Below the pieces are notes generated by a model. That model did no database searches. It was given only the letters and a program-made list of their open reading frames with translations, and was not told where the DNA came from. Positions 33,350 through 45,100 of a stretch of DNA of 64,000 nucleotides are shown piece by piece. Position 1 is the stretch's first letter. Each line of letters opens with the position of its first letter. The position numbers and the translations under genes are program-made. Source of the DNA: Daedaleopsis sinensis (taxonomy: Eukaryota; Basidiomycota; Agaricomycetes; Polyporales; Polyporaceae); the NCBI GenBank assembly GCA_033807695.1, contig CM066309.1:496001-560000 (forward strand), in the 5' to 3' direction.

Positions 33350-34612
33350 TCAGGCAAACACAGGAATGCGAGGCTCCAGCATAGAGTCCTCCCTCGTCCG
33401 GGGCGCGTCGCGGTAAAGAAGCCCGACCTCCTGCACCACATACTTGATGACCAAGCGACCATCGGCTTCTCGGGACCGTGTTACAATGAAGTCGGCCCTA
33501 GCGAAGTCCCCGCCCAGCAAATCGCGGACTTGGAGCTTTGGAGGTGATCCGCGCTGTACGTCGCCGACAGACAAGTCGTAAACGTTCCGGGGCAGCTGGA
33601 CGACGATCAATTTACTGTACGCTGCAAATAAGGGCGCACGTACCGCATTAAAGGGCGGATGACTCCACATCTCAATCAACGGAACTGGAGCGTCGTCCGC
33701 GGGAGGAGGGCGCGCGAACACTCGAGAGTGAAAGTTCGCAAACCGATGTGAATCTTGAGACATTGCGAGACGCAGCAGTAGATGCGCGGAAAGAGGTTGG
33801 GAGGCCTCAGATGACTCCTCGCGCACGCCGGCGAGGACTCCGATACCGCGAATCACGAGGGGATCGTCCTTGTAGCATAAGGCCTGCGTCGAATGACGAT
33901 AGTCGGCCCAATGGAGCTCGTCGGGGATGTGTGCGACTGTCGCCCATGGCCCACGCACAGGCCGAACTTCGAGGAGAGGGAAGATACGTCTTGTACGCCT
34001 CAGACGGGGAGAGTATAGCAACAAGAGGACGTACTTACTGCAGGAAGACGGGAGTACACCAGGAGGAGTTGCGCAATGCTGGCAGAACTGAACACCTGAG
34101 ACCGAACGTAAGTATAACCCCAGGAACCGATCAACAACGACGCACGTTGAACTGATAGCATCCTGCGAAGACGCGGAGTAGACAGAAGGGATGCTTTCTC
34201 GAATAGGTGGCAAAGTTGTACCCGAGGAAGAAGCAAAGGCTGCGGAAGTTACACGCGCCGCCTCCTCCTCCAAGGCGGTCAAATCGGCGTTGATTAACTC
34301 CAACGAATCGACGGGGGGACGCTCCCTGGCCTCCTGGTTGACATTTGAGGGTGTAGGAGAGGCATAGACAATGGGATGTGTGGCGGGGAGAAGAGAGAGG
34401 AGCCCAGCGACGGCGTGCTCGACAGCGCTGTCGGACATGAGTCGAGACAGGACAACTGAAGGGGGCTCGCGAGGACCGCTAGCCAGGAGACTCGGAGGAG
34501 GAAGCGTGAACGAAGTCCTGGGACGCGATGGGAGCATATCACCTGCGAAGTCGAACAGATATGAAGCACAGGTGAAGCAGGAAGATGTGGGCAGGGCGCG
34601 GCGGACGCGCAA
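33350..34612 (-). CDS. uncharacterised protein, probably intron-bearing
   Basis: One frame is open across the whole span, but internal GT-AG signals suggest introns: GTGCGT...CTCAG near 34104-34155, flanking an alternative-frame exon reading VFSSASIAQLLLVYSRLPA, then GTAAGT downstream of it. The N-terminal half is Ser/Pro-rich with a Glu-rich helix (LTALEEEAARV). The C-terminal half looks folded: WATVAHIPDELHWADYR, PLIEMWSHPPFNAVRAPLF, LIVVQLPRNVYDLSV and a basic RSREADGRLVIKYVVQEV. The likely start is 34612 or the internal ATG at about 34537. Not recognised. It may be a lineage-restricted Agaricomycete protein. Confidence 0.45.
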   Translation of the reverse strand: MRVRRALPTSSCFTCASYLFDFAGDMLPSRPRTSFTLPPPSLLASGPREPPSVVLSRLMSDSAVEHAVAGLLSLLPATHPIVYASPTPSNVNQEARERPPVDSLELINADLTALEEEAARVTSAAFASSSGTTLPPIRESIPSVYSASSQDAISSTCVVVDRFLGLYLRSVSGVQFCQHCATPPGVLPSSCSKYVLLLLYSPRLRRTRRIFPLLEVRPVRGPWATVAHIPDELHWADYRHSTQALCYKDDPLVIRGIGVLAGVREESSEASQPLSAHLLLRLAMSQDSHRFANFHSRVFARPPPADDAPVPLIEMWSHPPFNAVRAPLFAAYSKLIVVQLPRNVYDLSVGDVQRGSPPKLQVRDLLGGDFARADFIVTRSREADGRLVIKYVVQEVGLLYRDAPRTREDSMLEPRIPVFA

Positions 34613-35473
34613 TGAGGTTGCGGGAAAGGAGAGGCAGCGCTGCGTCTTCTGAGGACGCCACGCTGCTGAGGACGTCCGCGGGAAGTGCCGACCCGAATGG
34701 AGGGCGCGCGACTTTGCCTGCTCGCTTCTAAAACAAGCTCTGGCCGAGGAAGAGGGTGCGCGCGGGGTGCGGTACGCTTGCGAACTTCAGGGAGCGATAA
34801 CTGTCCCTGCTGGCCACCCCACGACTCATAATGCCCTGCAGCGGTAAAACCAGGGCGAGAGGACCATACTCCAACCTATAGCAATACTGTGGTAGTCATC
34901 GCTCCTGACTAGAGCCACATCACGCTCTGCCCAAGGCGGAAAGGTAACGCATGTTGCGACCTCAGTCATCTCGGGCTCTGACTCGACTGGACCTGAACAT
35001 CCTAAGGAAATAATCATGTTAGAATCATTGACAGCGAAGGCGCCTAGAGAAATTTACAGACCGCACTATAACGGGTTAGCAGCTCAAAAACGTAAGCAGG
35101 CGCGGGGCGTCGGGACCGCTCGCGCTTGAGGTGGAAGAATAGACGCTGCATCCCCTTGACGAGCGGTCGCTGCCCCAGCCCCCAAAGCATCCACTCTGGC
35201 AACCCCAAAGTACCCAGTGGTACATAGTAATTCCCCTTGAGGAGGACTGAATCACGTACCTGAATCACCTGTAGTCACCACTCTTGTTAACAGAATACAC
35301 ACCTGTGCCTGTGCAAAAAGTGCGAAATGTTGTCCATGACCTGCAGCACATTGTTATGTTAACAAAGGTGGGGCAAGGCTTGACAGAGCTGGAGCTATGT
35401 ACATATAACAATGTCTTAGACACTGTCTACAGAGTGTCACAGTCACAGTGTACACTCTGTTATCGCTGTCCAT

Positions 35474-35775
35474 GGCCCAATATAACAGACAATGTGCACT
35501 CTGTACTAACTGTCTATGGCCTTGAATACAGATAGTGCGCACTCTGTTTTCACTGTGTAGGGCCTTGAATACAGACAGTGCGCACTCTGTATTAACTGTG
35601 TAAGGGCTTGAATACAGACAGTGCACACTCTGTACTAACTGTCCATGGCCTAGTATACAGACAGTGCACATTCTGTATCAACTGTGTAAGGCCTCGTATA
35701 CAGATTGTGCACACTCTGTTGTCACTGTGCAGGGTCTTGCATACAGATGGTGCAAACTCTGTAATAACTGTCTAG
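35474..35775. repeat. subterminal array of seven ~43-bp repeats, left arm
   Basis: Units begin GGCCTTGAATACAG (variants GGCCCAATATAACAG, GGCCTCGTATACAG) and continue GTGCRCACTCTGT...AACTGT, with starts at about 35474, 35518, 35561, 35605, 35647, 35690 and 35733. The mirror array is at about 38185-38486. Likely transposase-binding sites. Confidence 0.8.
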
Positions 35776-38184
35776 GACTATTATAACAGATGACCGATGT
35801 TTTTGATTGAACCTTAGGATATTAGTAATAGGCTGAAGATCTGATTATGATATGATCTCCTTGTTATCTCTTCAGATAACAGCTTCTTATCTGTACTGAT
35901 AGCTTGACCATCTAATCTACTACCCTGGGATCAATACCGCGCCACTGGGCGCTTATTTGACATCTTTTCTCGCACCTTATTACCTCAATTAGGCAGGTAG
36001 GTGGCTGGGCTACCCTAGGGGGTCCCACTTCCTCACCCTCTACCTCCCTCATTTCTTGATGGATCCCCTCCATTCATGTTGTAGTATACTTGTATATTGA
36101 ATGGCTACTACCCTGTACAAAGTGAGGGTACAGCCCCCTCCAATCAGTGCACTGCAATAGGTAGAAATAATCGCATTATTCAGGTATTAAATGCTGAATA
36201 GCTCAGTAACCGTTGGGTGCATCATCATGTACAAGGTACCGTTGGAAAGGACTATGCTGAGGCTTTCCAACGAGCCCTCACACATGCAGATCCATCCACA
36301 GGAACCCTGGGTGTGCACATGTGCTCCTCCTACCCTACCCCTAAATTGTCCGGGTTATACCTCCACCAATTCTTAATGAATCAGTGTGATTTTTTTTGTG
36401 TTCAGTGTGTCTATCCTACTACCCCTCCGACCAGTAGTGTGCCTGGCCATGCACCCCACTGATCCAGATACAATTGGTAATCAGTGTGCAGGTTACCCCC
36501 CTGATAGTGCACCCAATACTCCACCGATTGGGGTGTGTAAGGTACCGTCGGAAAGCCACAAATCACGGCTTTCCAACGGTACCTCATTGTCGTCCATACA
36601 CCCAGCAGGCACAAAGATACATACATGTTCTCCTCCTCCCCCTACACCAATATGGCTCGCAGTAGATCCTCGCACCACATGCATGTATCACCCTCACATT
36701 TTGTGAGTATACTCCTATACCCTACTGTTCACCACTGTCCAGTTGCCATCCTTATCGGACATGAGGTACACTACCCATTAGCTTATCAGTGTTTCCCCTG
36801 ATCACCCTGATCTCGCAGGTTTGGGAGCCCTATGCCACAGATCTACTACCAACATGAATAGTCCCTATATGTGTGAACAAGATGCAAAAAACAGAATGTC
36901 AATATGTGGAGAATTGGTGAAGTAAGTGTCCGAACAGCGAAATGTGCACTATTTGACACTAAAGCTGCATAGTGTCTGCACTCACTGCTTGCCACTGTAT
37001 CTACAAAACCACCTCCTACAGCCAATTCCGGTGTCCCGTAACCAATTCCTCATGGATTCCTATGGTTCTTTTTGCAACATGTAGCTATATCTCGCCTCTT
37101 CCCTATCTGACATTGTGCGTGACTATCAGAGGTAGTAGGATAGCGCAATTCACTAGATATTGGTCACAACTGATAAGAAAACTATATACCAGCAACATCA
37201 CCGATAAGGGTTGACACACATGATCTGGACTATGCTAAGTATTGGTAGGCTACCGAAGAAAGAATGATGTGATTCGGTAATTAGTAGAGCAAGATATGGG
37301 GTAAATAGTGTTAAGAGGTGGTACGAGGACAACATGTGTGTATCTCTGTGTCTGTTGGGTGTATAAAGATGAGTAAAATACCGATAAAAAGCTGTACGCT
37401 GTGGCTTTCCGACGGTGCCTAACACACCCCAATCGGCGGAGTATTGGGTGCACTATCAGGAGGGTAACCTGGATACTCATTGCCCATTGTATCTGGATCA
37501 ATGGGGTGCATTGCCAGGCACACTACTGGTCGGAGGGGTAGTAGGATAGACACACTGAACACAAAAAAAATCACACTGATTCATTAAGAATTGGTGGAGG
37601 TATAACCCGGACAATTTAGGGGTAGGGTAGGAGGAGCACATGTGCACACCCAGGGTTCCTGTGGATGGATCTGCATGTGTGAGGGCTCGTTGGAAAGCCT
37701 CAGCATAGTCCCTTCCAACGGTACCTTGTACATGATGATGCACCCAACGGTTACTGAGCTATTCAGCATTTAATACCTGAATAATGCGATTATTTCTACC
37801 TATTGCAGTGCACTGATTGGAGGGGGCTGTACCCTCACTTTGTACAGGGTAGTAGCCATTCAATATACAAGTATACTACAACATGAATGGAGGGGATCCA
37901 TCAAGAAATGAGGGAGGTAGAGGGTGAGGAAGTGGGACCCCCTAGGGTAGCCCAGCCACCTACCTGCCTAATTGAGGTAATAAGGTGCGAGAAAAGATGT
38001 CAAATAAGCGCCCAGTGGCGCGGTATTGATCCCAGGGTAGTAGATTAGATGGTCAAGCTATCAGTACAGATAAGAAGCTGTTATCTGAAGAGATAACAAG
38101 GAGATCATATCATAATCAGATCTTCAGCCTATTACTAATATCCTAAGGTTCAATCAAAAACATCGGTCATCTGTTATAATAGTC

Positions 38185-38486
38185 CTAGACAGTTATTACA
38201 GAGTCCGCACCATCTGTATACAAGGCCCTGCACAGTGACAACAGAGTGTGCACAACCTGTATACGAGGCCTTACACAGTTGATACAGAGTGCACACTGTC
38301 TGTATACTAGGCCATGGACAGTTAGTACAGAGTGTGCACTGTCTGTATTCAAGCCCTTACACAGTTAATACAGAGTGCACACTGTCTGTATACTAGGCCC
38401 TACACAGTGAAAACAGAGTGCGCACTATCTGTATTCAAGGCCATAGACAGTTAGTACAGAGTGCACATTGTCTGTTATATTGGGCC
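38185..38486. repeat. subterminal array of ~43-bp repeats, right arm
   Basis: Inverted counterpart of the left-arm array. A few bases differ between equivalent units (for example GCACCATCTGTATACAAGG here against TTGCATACAGATGG on the left). Confidence 0.8.
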
Positions 38487-38928
38487 ATGGACAGCGATAA
38501 CAGAGTGTACACTGTGACTGTGACACTCTGTAGACAGTGTCTAAGACATTGTTATATGTACATAGCTCCAGCTCTGTCAAGCCTTGCCCCACCTTTGTTA
38601 ACATAACAATGTGCTGCAGGTCATGGACAACATTTCGCACTTTTTGCACAGGCACAGGTGTGTATTCTGTTAACAAGAGTGGTGACTACAGGTGCCTGAA
38701 TCTCTTGACATGAAATTTCCACCGAACAATGTTGAAGCTGGGCTCAGCACTAGACGTGAAAAATGGCACGTCTCGCTCCTCTGATTGGTGAAAGTTCACG
38801 CGAGCACCTGAATTCCAACGTCTGAGAAGCTCAATAGTGACACCAGGAAGACTATTTCTTTCGATTTGATCCCAGAATGATTCCAAGACTGAGCGATGCA
38901 TCGATACTTGTGCGGCGAGTTCCATCAT

Positions 38929-39411
38929 GCTGTCCCCAGATTGGCATGAACCTCAGATGCAATATACGATAGACATGTGAGGTGGGTGAAGCCCCTTTGA
39001 AGCCTGTGAGTTTGCTAGTTGCCAGAAGCAAATGAGAATCCCGTACGCACCAATGCTACTAAGCTCTGCGAGTACGGTGGTTGTCGAGAAGTGAGAATAG
39101 ATGATGTCCTCCGGATAGCGTGCTGGATAGGCTGCTGCGGTCGGAATATACTATAAAAGGAAAGTGCATCTACTGATTAACGATAGTGCTGCTATCTGTG
39201 ACGAACGCTCAGTCCTCCTCTTACAATACATGAATGCTTCCATCCCCTCTATCCATGCCTGCCTGGTGGGAGATCGCCCTCTGCGATGCGACGAGAAGAC
39301 AGATCTAGAAGACGAAGGGCGAAGAAAGGTATAAAAGGTCTATACTAGTAGGTTATTGGGCAACAACCGCCACAACTGAACCACTGCCCAGACAAACCCG
39401 ATTCTTCTACT
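38929..39411. other. spacer and promoter region before LINE ORF1
   Basis: Contains TATA-like sites near 39171 (CTATAAAAGG) and at 39330-39336. The true 5' end of the LINE must lie in or near this stretch; no target duplication could be matched to the 3' side. Confidence 0.35.
39330..39336 (+). promoter_or_regulatory. TATA box upstream of LINE ORF1
   Basis: TATAAAA 76-82 nt upstream of the ATG at 39412, followed by a C/A-rich leader. It could belong to the host sequence next to the insertion or to the element's own 5' region. Confidence 0.4.
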
Positions 39412-41921
39412 ATGCCTCGTCACACGCAAGCTCGCGCTGCATCGCGTCAGAAGAAGCTGTACAAGACCCTCGCGGCGCAAAAGCATAACACCTTCAACCT
39501 TGCATCCGACCCAGGGGCCGGACTATCCCCCATCGCGGACATCCCAGTCGCCACAGACGACGACAGACTCGACGTAGGGAATACCAGTGTCAGGTCGAAT
39601 GTGCTTAGCACCCAGACGGAGAGGACTCAGGTGAGCCTGTATGCCACAGGATGTTCTGACTCCATGATTGAAAACGCATGCCGTAGGACACACTCCCCAT
39701 CGCACAAGATCGACCCATCCTGGACCTCCCTCTCCCGCCGAGCTCGCCGATCACGGTCCTCTCGAGCCCCCCGGACGTTGTCGAAGGCCCAGCTCAGGCG
39801 GTTAACGACTCGACGCTCCTTGCACCCCCCGAAGGCGCACGGGGTTCACCGGAAGGAAGCGAAGCCTTGTGGAGTGCTGTTGACAAGGTCGACAATCTCA
39901 TTCTAGACGGATACCCATCTGCCTCGTTCTCGCAGAACGGGAATGTCTGGTGCGAAGAGGCGGAGCCTACCCCACAACCCCTGGCCGCCCCCGACGTCTT
40001 TGCCAATAACACCCTGCGCACCGAGGAAACTACAGGCGGGGCTCAGCCAGATGGAGAAGAAGACCTTGGTACGATCACCAGGAAGCGAGTCAGGGAAGGG
40101 GGGGTGCTGGGCGAGGAAGATGGGAGAGCCGTGAGGCCGAGGATAAGCGAGGAGGAGGAAGAAGAAGTAGCTCTCCCTGCCCAGAACCCTTGGCTGAACA
40201 GCGCGCCGGGACTACTCTCGGCCCAAGCACACGAGGACGACCCTCCTCTCACTCCCACCCCCGCGGGCAGAGGCTCAAGGAGCACGAGCCTCGTACTCGA
40301 TGACGCGACCGGCATGCTGGTCGAAGACCCCTCCACACAGATGCGACAGCTGTCAGCCAGACCCCAGCCTCGTATGTCCAGCCGCGCGACCTCTGCTCTC
40401 CCAGAACGAGACACCCCAATGGACGTCGACGACCTCTCAGCACCCATTGACACCGCTCACACCATGGCAGGGAAAGGGAAGGGCGTCGACAACGGGCATG
40501 CAGACAAGGACTGCGCATGTGGAATATGCTTGAGGAACACGCACGCGAACGCCCCGACTGCACCGTCTACGGACTGGCGCGACCCAGCGAGCACTCTCCA
40601 ACCAAATCTCCTCACGACGAACGCGGCGGCAGCTAACCTTGGACCTTCGGTACGACAAGGAGGGACGACTGCCAGCCCGTGGGCCTTCGCTTGGGCCCCG
40701 CCGTCTGCCGCGTACAACACAGGTCCCTCGGGGATTCGCAGAGACGGTCAGCCATCACGCACGTCAACCCCGCTACCAACGACTGGTAACGCTGTGCAAA
40801 CTCGTCGCCTCCCCACCATCCTGGAGAACCTCCCGGTGGTTCCACACGACTCACAGGACTCAGTCAACATGGGCGGCCCTCTGCTCGCGGACCCGAGTCC
40901 GACGCCGGCAGGCGGATGGCCGATAGTCCAACGTGACGACCCAGAAGGTTTTCTGCGCGGCCTCTCTACGCCCTGGATCTGTGCCACCTGGAAGGAGGGA
41001 GAGGACACGGCGATTGTCTTTGAGGTCTTCAACTACCGCTTCACGATGAACGTACGACTAAACCGCGACATCGTCATGGCAGTCAAAGCAATCGCCGCCA
41101 GGATCGTCCCAGGCCAACGCATCCAAGTCATACCCCCCGAGATCGCCCCCGGCATCGCACCCGCGAACAAGTCTGCCCCCACCTTATGGGCGATTCGTGG
41201 TCTCACGGCGGAAGCTGCGGAAATAATCACGAGAGGGAGGGTATGGAGTTTCCCGGAGATCACTATCATGGCATATCCGCTGGACGTCGTCATCCCGAGG
41301 TGGCTCCTTAGCCTTGGAGGCTTTCTCGACGACAACATCCGGGAAATCAGGATGACGGTGGACTCGGTCTTTCACTCAACAGACGTCTACGAGCAAATTC
41401 TGGCCCTCGCGCGAGACGAGCATCGCGGCGAGCACATCAATCACCATGAGATCGCTAGGAGAACGCTCGAGACCCTCGACGTTAACGTCCAAACCCTAGA
41501 GAACGGCAACATTGTTGCAAACGTCTACATAGACCCGCCTACCTCGTCGGTCTCGAATTGGAGGAAGTGGGTCGCGCTTCTCAGAGGAATGAAGTACGGC
41601 ATCTACATCACGGCGACGGCCAAACCTAGGGATATCTCGTGGTGCCCTGGATGTCGAGGAGCCGATCACCCGGCGCACCTCTGCGAGCTGCCGAAGGTGC
41701 CAGGATGGAACGGACCACCAGCGGGGAATGGACAAATCGCGGCGAGCACAAACTCATTTGCAGGACCTCCACTGTCCCAGGCGCAGGTTCCCCCGCTGCA
41801 ATCACCACTTCCTTTCCCCGTCACCCCGGGAGAGAGAGGCCGAGGACGAGGTCGAGGCCGAGGAGGGCAAAGAGGCTCTGCTCGCGGCAGCTCCAGAGGC
41901 AGAGGGCAGCGATTCAATTAG
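39412..41921 (+). CDS. LINE ORF1 (gag-like RNA-binding protein), apparently spliced
   Basis: Exon 1 39412-39630 starts MPRHTQARAASRQKKLYKTL. A 56-nt GT-AG intron (GTGAGC...CTGAC...GTAG, 39631-39686) joins it in frame to 39687-41921, giving 817 residues. Without splicing the first frame stops at 39906, and the main frame would have to start inside. The main part has a Glu-rich acidic patch, a folded region (TAIVFEVFNYRFTMNVRLNR, IRGLTAEAAEIITRGR), one zinc knuckle CPGCRGADHPAHLC (C-x2-C-x4-H-x4-C) and an RGG-type tail GRGRGRGRGGQRG. Expected role: binding of the element's RNA in the ribonucleoprotein. An intron in a retroelement ORF is unusual, see findings. Confidence 0.7.
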
Positions 41922-42180
41922 CTACCTGAACACGCCCATAGAATGTATCGCAGCAATCTGTCGGACCAAAAATTTTCTTGATAACCACTCTATATGTACC
42001 CATGTCGATGCACCCTAATATACTGGCTATCTTGGCTACAGGAAAGGTGCAATATCGGCTACAAAGGCGAACCTATTTAGGTACGACGCCGCCCGGCTCT
42101 ACGCCAAAAGAAACGAGCGGACTGCACCGGCTCGTTTCTGCGTCGCCCTGGTGGCTGGGCAAGCCACCTAGAGCAAGGAC

Positions 42181-45100
42181 ATGGCTGTCCCCTTGCTGAC
42201 ATCCTCAGCTGTCACTACAACATTAAATTTATCACACACACCGGAACAAGAACCAGTACTGGACTCCTTGCGCCCCATAGGTACGGAAGCCGAGGAACGC
42301 TCCCGTGTTGGCGTCCAAAGCTGTGATCGTATCTTTGGTTATGCAGACACGGCGGACGGCTCTCCTCGGAGGGTCGGACGGACATTCCCACCTCAGCCGG
42401 CCCCCGCAGATGCAAGGGGGACGGCCAATGCCAACGGCATCCCACTGGAAGCGAACGAGGATGTCGACCAAGCTCAGGGCAACCCGAACACGTCCCAGAG
42501 CAGACGAGCGGCCAGAACAAGTGGCAGAATCCGCCTCGCCACTCTAAACATGAGAGGATATGGAGGCGCAGCTACGGGGCATGGAGGTAACGACAAGTGG
42601 ATGATGGTTAATCAGTTAATTAGAGATCGAAAGATTGCTATCCTGGCCTTACAAGAGACGCATCTATCGCCGGATAGAATAGAGAGCCTGAACAGGATAT
42701 TTGCAGCTACTATGACTGTGGTAGGATCGCCGGACCCGGAAAATGCAACGGGAGCAAGGGGTGTGGCGTTTGCAATTAACAAGCGGCTCATCCACTCGGA
42801 GCGAGTAGACTTTAAGGAAGTGATTGAAGGACGGGCTGCGGCAGTTAGTCTCTGGAGGTCAAGCGACACCAAACTGACCGTCGTAAATGTCTACGCTCCG
42901 AACAATGAGAAGGATAACGCGGCTTTTTGGAGATCTCTAAGAGAAGAAATCAGAGCAAAGCTAAGCAGGCTGCCGGACATCATGATGGGAGATTTTAATG
43001 CTGTTGAGGAAGCGATCGACAGATTACCACACAGGAAGGATGCTGCGGAGCAAACGGAAGCTCTTATAGATTGCAGAAGCGACTTGGGTCTTGTTGACGG
43101 ATATAGAGTTAGATATAAAAATAAGAGAGCCTACACTTACCTCCAAAAAGCGACAGGCAGTCAATCGAGAATTGACAGAGCATACATGACTATGGACATG
43201 GCGAGAGGGGCAGAAGACTGGATCCTCGCTCCACCCGGATTTGCGACAGACCATCAGATGGTCATGTTCTCGCTGGCGAATTATGAGGCCCCGACTATGG
43301 GCAAGGGAAGATGGGCGGTTCCGAATCTCCTAATGACGGACGCCACCTTTCATAGATCAATGATTGAAATTGGAAAAAAAGCACAAGCAGACCTTGAGTC
43401 TATAACGGTGAGGAATGACCACTTTAATCCGCAATCGATTCTTGCCCGTATGAAGGATGAGCTGGGGAAGGTGGCAAAACTCAGAGCAAAAGAGAAAGTA
43501 CCTAGGATTGTAAAACAGATCAGCAAATTGCGCAAGGACCTTAACTCGACTGTGAACGGTCAAAGTGAGGACCTCGAAGGTAGGCGTGTCCTTGACGCAG
43601 CGATAATCCAAGAGAAGATCGCAGAACTTGAGATGAAACGTTTCGCGACAACTCGTAGAGCTATTGCGGGGTGTGCATGGGTTAAGGGTGAAACGATCTC
43701 GAAGCAGTGGACACGGTTGAATGCGCAACCCAGAGCGAGCACAGCTATCTGCCAGCTTAGATCCACGAATGATGATGGCACCTACAAATATTCGTCCCAC
43801 GCTGTGGAACAGGCGAGGATAGCCAGAGAATTCTATGATAAGCTTCAGCAAGATCATGGACTGGCTCCTGACACTCACCAGGAAGTAATCCGAGACTCAC
43901 TCATCAATGTCTCGGCGAGACTGTCGTCCCGCGATAAAGGTAAACTAGCTAGAAGGCTCACCCGACTGGAAGTGGAGAAGGCGATCAGAGAAGCGGCGAT
44001 TGGGAAAGCACCCGGCCTGGACGGCATCCCTGCTGAAATATGGAAATTGTATGTTAAGTGGGCGGACAAGACTAAGCCTGGCGAGCGACCGGAAGTCGAC
44101 ATATCGAGGATCTTCTGCGCAGCGTTCAATGACATCGAAGAGTTCGGCGTAATTAATGAGAAGTTCGCCGAGGGATGGATCTGCCCCATATATAAGAAGG
44201 GAGACACTAGGGATATCGAGAACTACAGACCCATCACAATTCTTAATGCAGACTATAAGATTATGACGAGAGCACTCACCAATAGGCTCTCGCAAGTTGT
44301 TGGCCCGATCATTCATGAGGATCAAGCGGGATTCATCCCGGGTAGAAAAATACACGACCACATCAGACTTACGAGGCTAGCAGTAGAATACGCGGAGGCT
44401 GAGGAGTGCGATGGCATTATTGTAGCGCTTGACCAAGAAAAGGCGTATGACCGCATTAATCACGAATACCTGTGGGCGGTACTCAGAAAGATGAATTTCC
44501 CGGAGAACTTCATACGAACCATCCAAAGACTCTATGAGAAGGCGTCGAGTACAGTAATGATTAATGGGACCCCGAGTGATTGTTTCTCCATACTGAGGGG
44601 GGTTCGACAGGGAGATCCCATCTCCTGCCTCCTTTTCGATATTGCCATCGAGCCGCTCGCTATTGAACTTCGAGCATCGAATCTTAAAGGACTTGAGATC
44701 CCTGGTGTGAGAGAAAGACTCATTGCGACATTATTTGCTGACGACACGACCGTCTACCTGGATGAGAGCGACGATTTTAATGTACTTCAGGACATCCTCG
44801 TCAGATGGTGTGCGGCGTCTAGAGCAAAGTTTAATGCAGACAAAACCGAATACATACCGATCGGATCGACGCAATACAGGAAATCGTTGTGCGACGGAAC
44901 GGCAAATGGCACGCTTGCGAGGTCTCTCCCTGCTGGAGCTGATATACTGAAGGACGGAAACGCGGTCAGAATCCTAGGTGCCTGGATCGGGAACAAACCG
45001 CCAGAGGAGGATCCGTGGAACAAAATCACAGCAACAATAAAGGCGAGGTTGGACTCGTGGGACAGAAGACATCCCACGATGCAGGGAAGAGCCCTGATCA

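Larger units (their letters stand above)
35266..38694. mobile_element. 3429-bp foldback DNA transposon with 1.3-kb inverted arms
   Basis: The left end begins CACCTGTAGTCACCACTC and the right end is its reverse complement. Arms 35266-36566 and 37394-38694 are near-identical inverted repeats, with a central unique region of about 830 bp. A 7-bp direct repeat, CCTGAAT, flanks the element at 35259-35265 and 38695-38701. No transposase-like frame exists inside, so it is non-autonomous. Each arm carries a subterminal array of ~43-bp repeats and short inner inverted motifs (GTACCGTTGGAAAG...CTTTCCAACG). The superfamily is not determined; a 7-bp duplication with CAC...GTG ends does not match the commonest fungal families that I recall. 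Confidence 0.85.
34826..38928 (-). pseudogene. coding-looking locus split by the foldback element
   Basis: Two protein-like minus-strand pieces flank the transposon. Upstream (38702-38928): starts MMELAAQVSMHRSVLE and contains LPGVTIELLRRWNSGARVNF. Downstream (34826-35258): VRDSVLLKGNYYVPLGTLGL, then a GT-AG intron of about 65 nt, then SEPEMTEVATCVTFPPWAER. Removing the element and one target copy leaves AGATTCAGGTACGTG at the junction, which either reads on in one frame (CQEIQVRDSVLL) or is itself a splice donor (AG|GTACGT). Either way the insertion should disrupt the transcript. No family recognised, so the gene's identity and even its reality remain uncertain. Confidence 0.35.

Noticed and set aside
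35284..35535. 83-codon frame identical at 38425-38676
   Set aside because: It lies in the inverted arms and runs through low-complexity repeats; its duplication reflects the palindrome, not a gene.
35474..35775. CRISPR-like array of ~43-bp repeats
   Set aside because: Units abut without unique spacers, are mirrored in the other arm, and lie in a eukaryotic transposon; they are subterminal repeats.
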